Source: an uncultured Prevotellaceae bacterium (GTDB lineage: Bacteria > Bacteroidota > Bacteroidia > Bacteroidales > Bacteroidaceae). Taken from it: a stretch of DNA of 5,710 bases. The notes beneath the pieces were generated by a model, which saw nothing but the letters and a program-made list of their open reading frames with translations, did not search any database and was not told where the DNA came from. Positions within the stretch are counted from its first letter, which is position 1. The number at the start of each line of letters is the position of its first letter. The position numbers and the translations under genes are program-made. The stretch is from assembly GCA_947176655.1 (NCBI GenBank), contig CAMWRK010000145.1:1-5710 (forward strand). The letters are read 5' to 3'. Of this stretch, positions 5,357 to 5,710 are shown in pieces.

Positions 5357-5710
5357 ATGAGACTGGAAGATTTCATGAACGCCTCGCCGGTAAACTTTCT
5401 GGCGGTTGAGACAATAAAGAAAAGGTTTGAGGAGCAGGGATACAGAGAATGGAATGCCGGAGAACCATGCCCTGCAGTGAAGAGCGGCGACAAACTGTTT
5501 GTAACGAAAAACGGCTCGGCAATATTTGCTTTCCACATAGGCAAACGCCCGATGGCGGAAAGCGGCATGCATATTGTTGCGGCTCACTGTGACAGCCCTA
5601 CATTCCGAGTGAAGCCGAATGCGGAAATAAAATGCGAGGGAGGACTGGTAAAACTTAATACGGAAGTATACGGAGGTGCCATACTGTCCACATGGATGGA
5701 CCGTCCGCTG
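5357..5710 (+). CDS. M18 family zinc aminopeptidase (aspartyl aminopeptidase-like), 3'-truncated
   Basis: The first 118 codons of a metallo-aminopeptidase are present; the frame is still open at the right edge, and family members are usually around 430 residues, so about a quarter is visible. M18 enzymes are cytoplasmic, dinuclear-zinc, self-assembling peptidases that remove N-terminal residues, often acidic ones. Supporting motifs are the N-terminal helix region with the pattern 'F..aSPv.F.AVe...k.l...Gy' at residues 6-29, AAHCDSP at 75-81 where His77 is the expected zinc ligand and Asp79 the adjacent acid, F-R-V-K-P at 83-87, and YGGAILSTWMDRPL at 105-118, which matches the family's YGG-x-x-x-x-TW-x-DR-x-L block. 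Cys78 replaces the Thr often seen in AHTDSP, which is not catalytic. There is no signal peptide. ATG at 5357 is preceded by an A/T-rich leader without a Shine-Dalgarno site. It follows the tRNA terminator, so it is a separate transcription unit. Confidence 0.92.
   Translation, partial: MRLEDFMNASPVNFLAVETIKKRFEEQGYREWNAGEPCPAVKSGDKLFVTKNGSAIFAFHIGKRPMAESGMHIVAAHCDSPTFRVKPNAEIKCEGGLVKLNTEVYGGAILSTWMDRPL

Noticed and set aside
1..5710. CRISPR arrays, insertion sequences, toxin-antitoxin or phage genes.
   Set aside because: No repeated units, terminal inverted repeats, transposase or integrase motifs were seen; the window is filled by recognisable chromosomal genes.

Overview
The window looks like ordinary chromosomal DNA from a member of the Bacteroidales (Bacteroides/Prevotella-like). 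The evidence is: TAnnTTTG-type -7 promoter elements instead of TATAAT boxes; A-rich leaders with no clear Shine-Dalgarno sequence; a tRNA gene with no encoded CCA; and protein families typical of this phylum (a receiver/ATP-grasp 'PEP synthase-like' protein, a UshA-like lipoprotein, a secreted DPP IV-type S9 peptidase and an M18 aminopeptidase). The exact genus cannot be read from the sequence.

Layout from left to right. (1) 1-620, plus strand: the last ~205 codons of a large protein usually annotated as PEP/pyruvate-binding or 'phosphoenolpyruvate synthase'. (2) 654-2225, minus strand: a lipoprotein of the bifunctional metallophosphatase/5'-nucleotidase family, convergent with gene 1 across a 33-bp gap that shows no good terminator. 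(3) 2273-2701, minus strand: a small secreted protein of unknown function, 47 bp upstream of the nucleotidase and probably in the same transcript. (4) 2702-2875: a 174-bp divergent promoter region with two outward-facing TACCTTTG elements. (5) 2876-5089, plus strand: a 737-residue secreted dipeptidyl peptidase IV-type serine peptidase with the full catalytic triad and the Glu-Glu motif. (6) 5126-5199, plus strand: tRNA-Arg with a CCG anticodon, followed by a strong intrinsic terminator at 5210-5258. (7) 5357-5710, plus strand: the first 118 codons of an M18 zinc aminopeptidase, cut by the window end.

Functionally, the region suggests nutrient salvage in and through the cell envelope. The nucleotidase lipoprotein would release nucleosides and phosphate from extracytoplasmic nucleotides. 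The DPP IV would trim dipeptides, especially Xaa-Pro, from peptides in the periplasm. The M18 enzyme would finish peptide breakdown in the cytoplasm. They are separate transcription units, so a shared pathway is inference only.

I did not find a novel multi-gene system, mobile element or CRISPR array. The most unusual feature is the tRNA-Arg(CCG), in which the nearly universal G19:C56 elbow pair appears to be replaced by a compensated U19:A56 pair.
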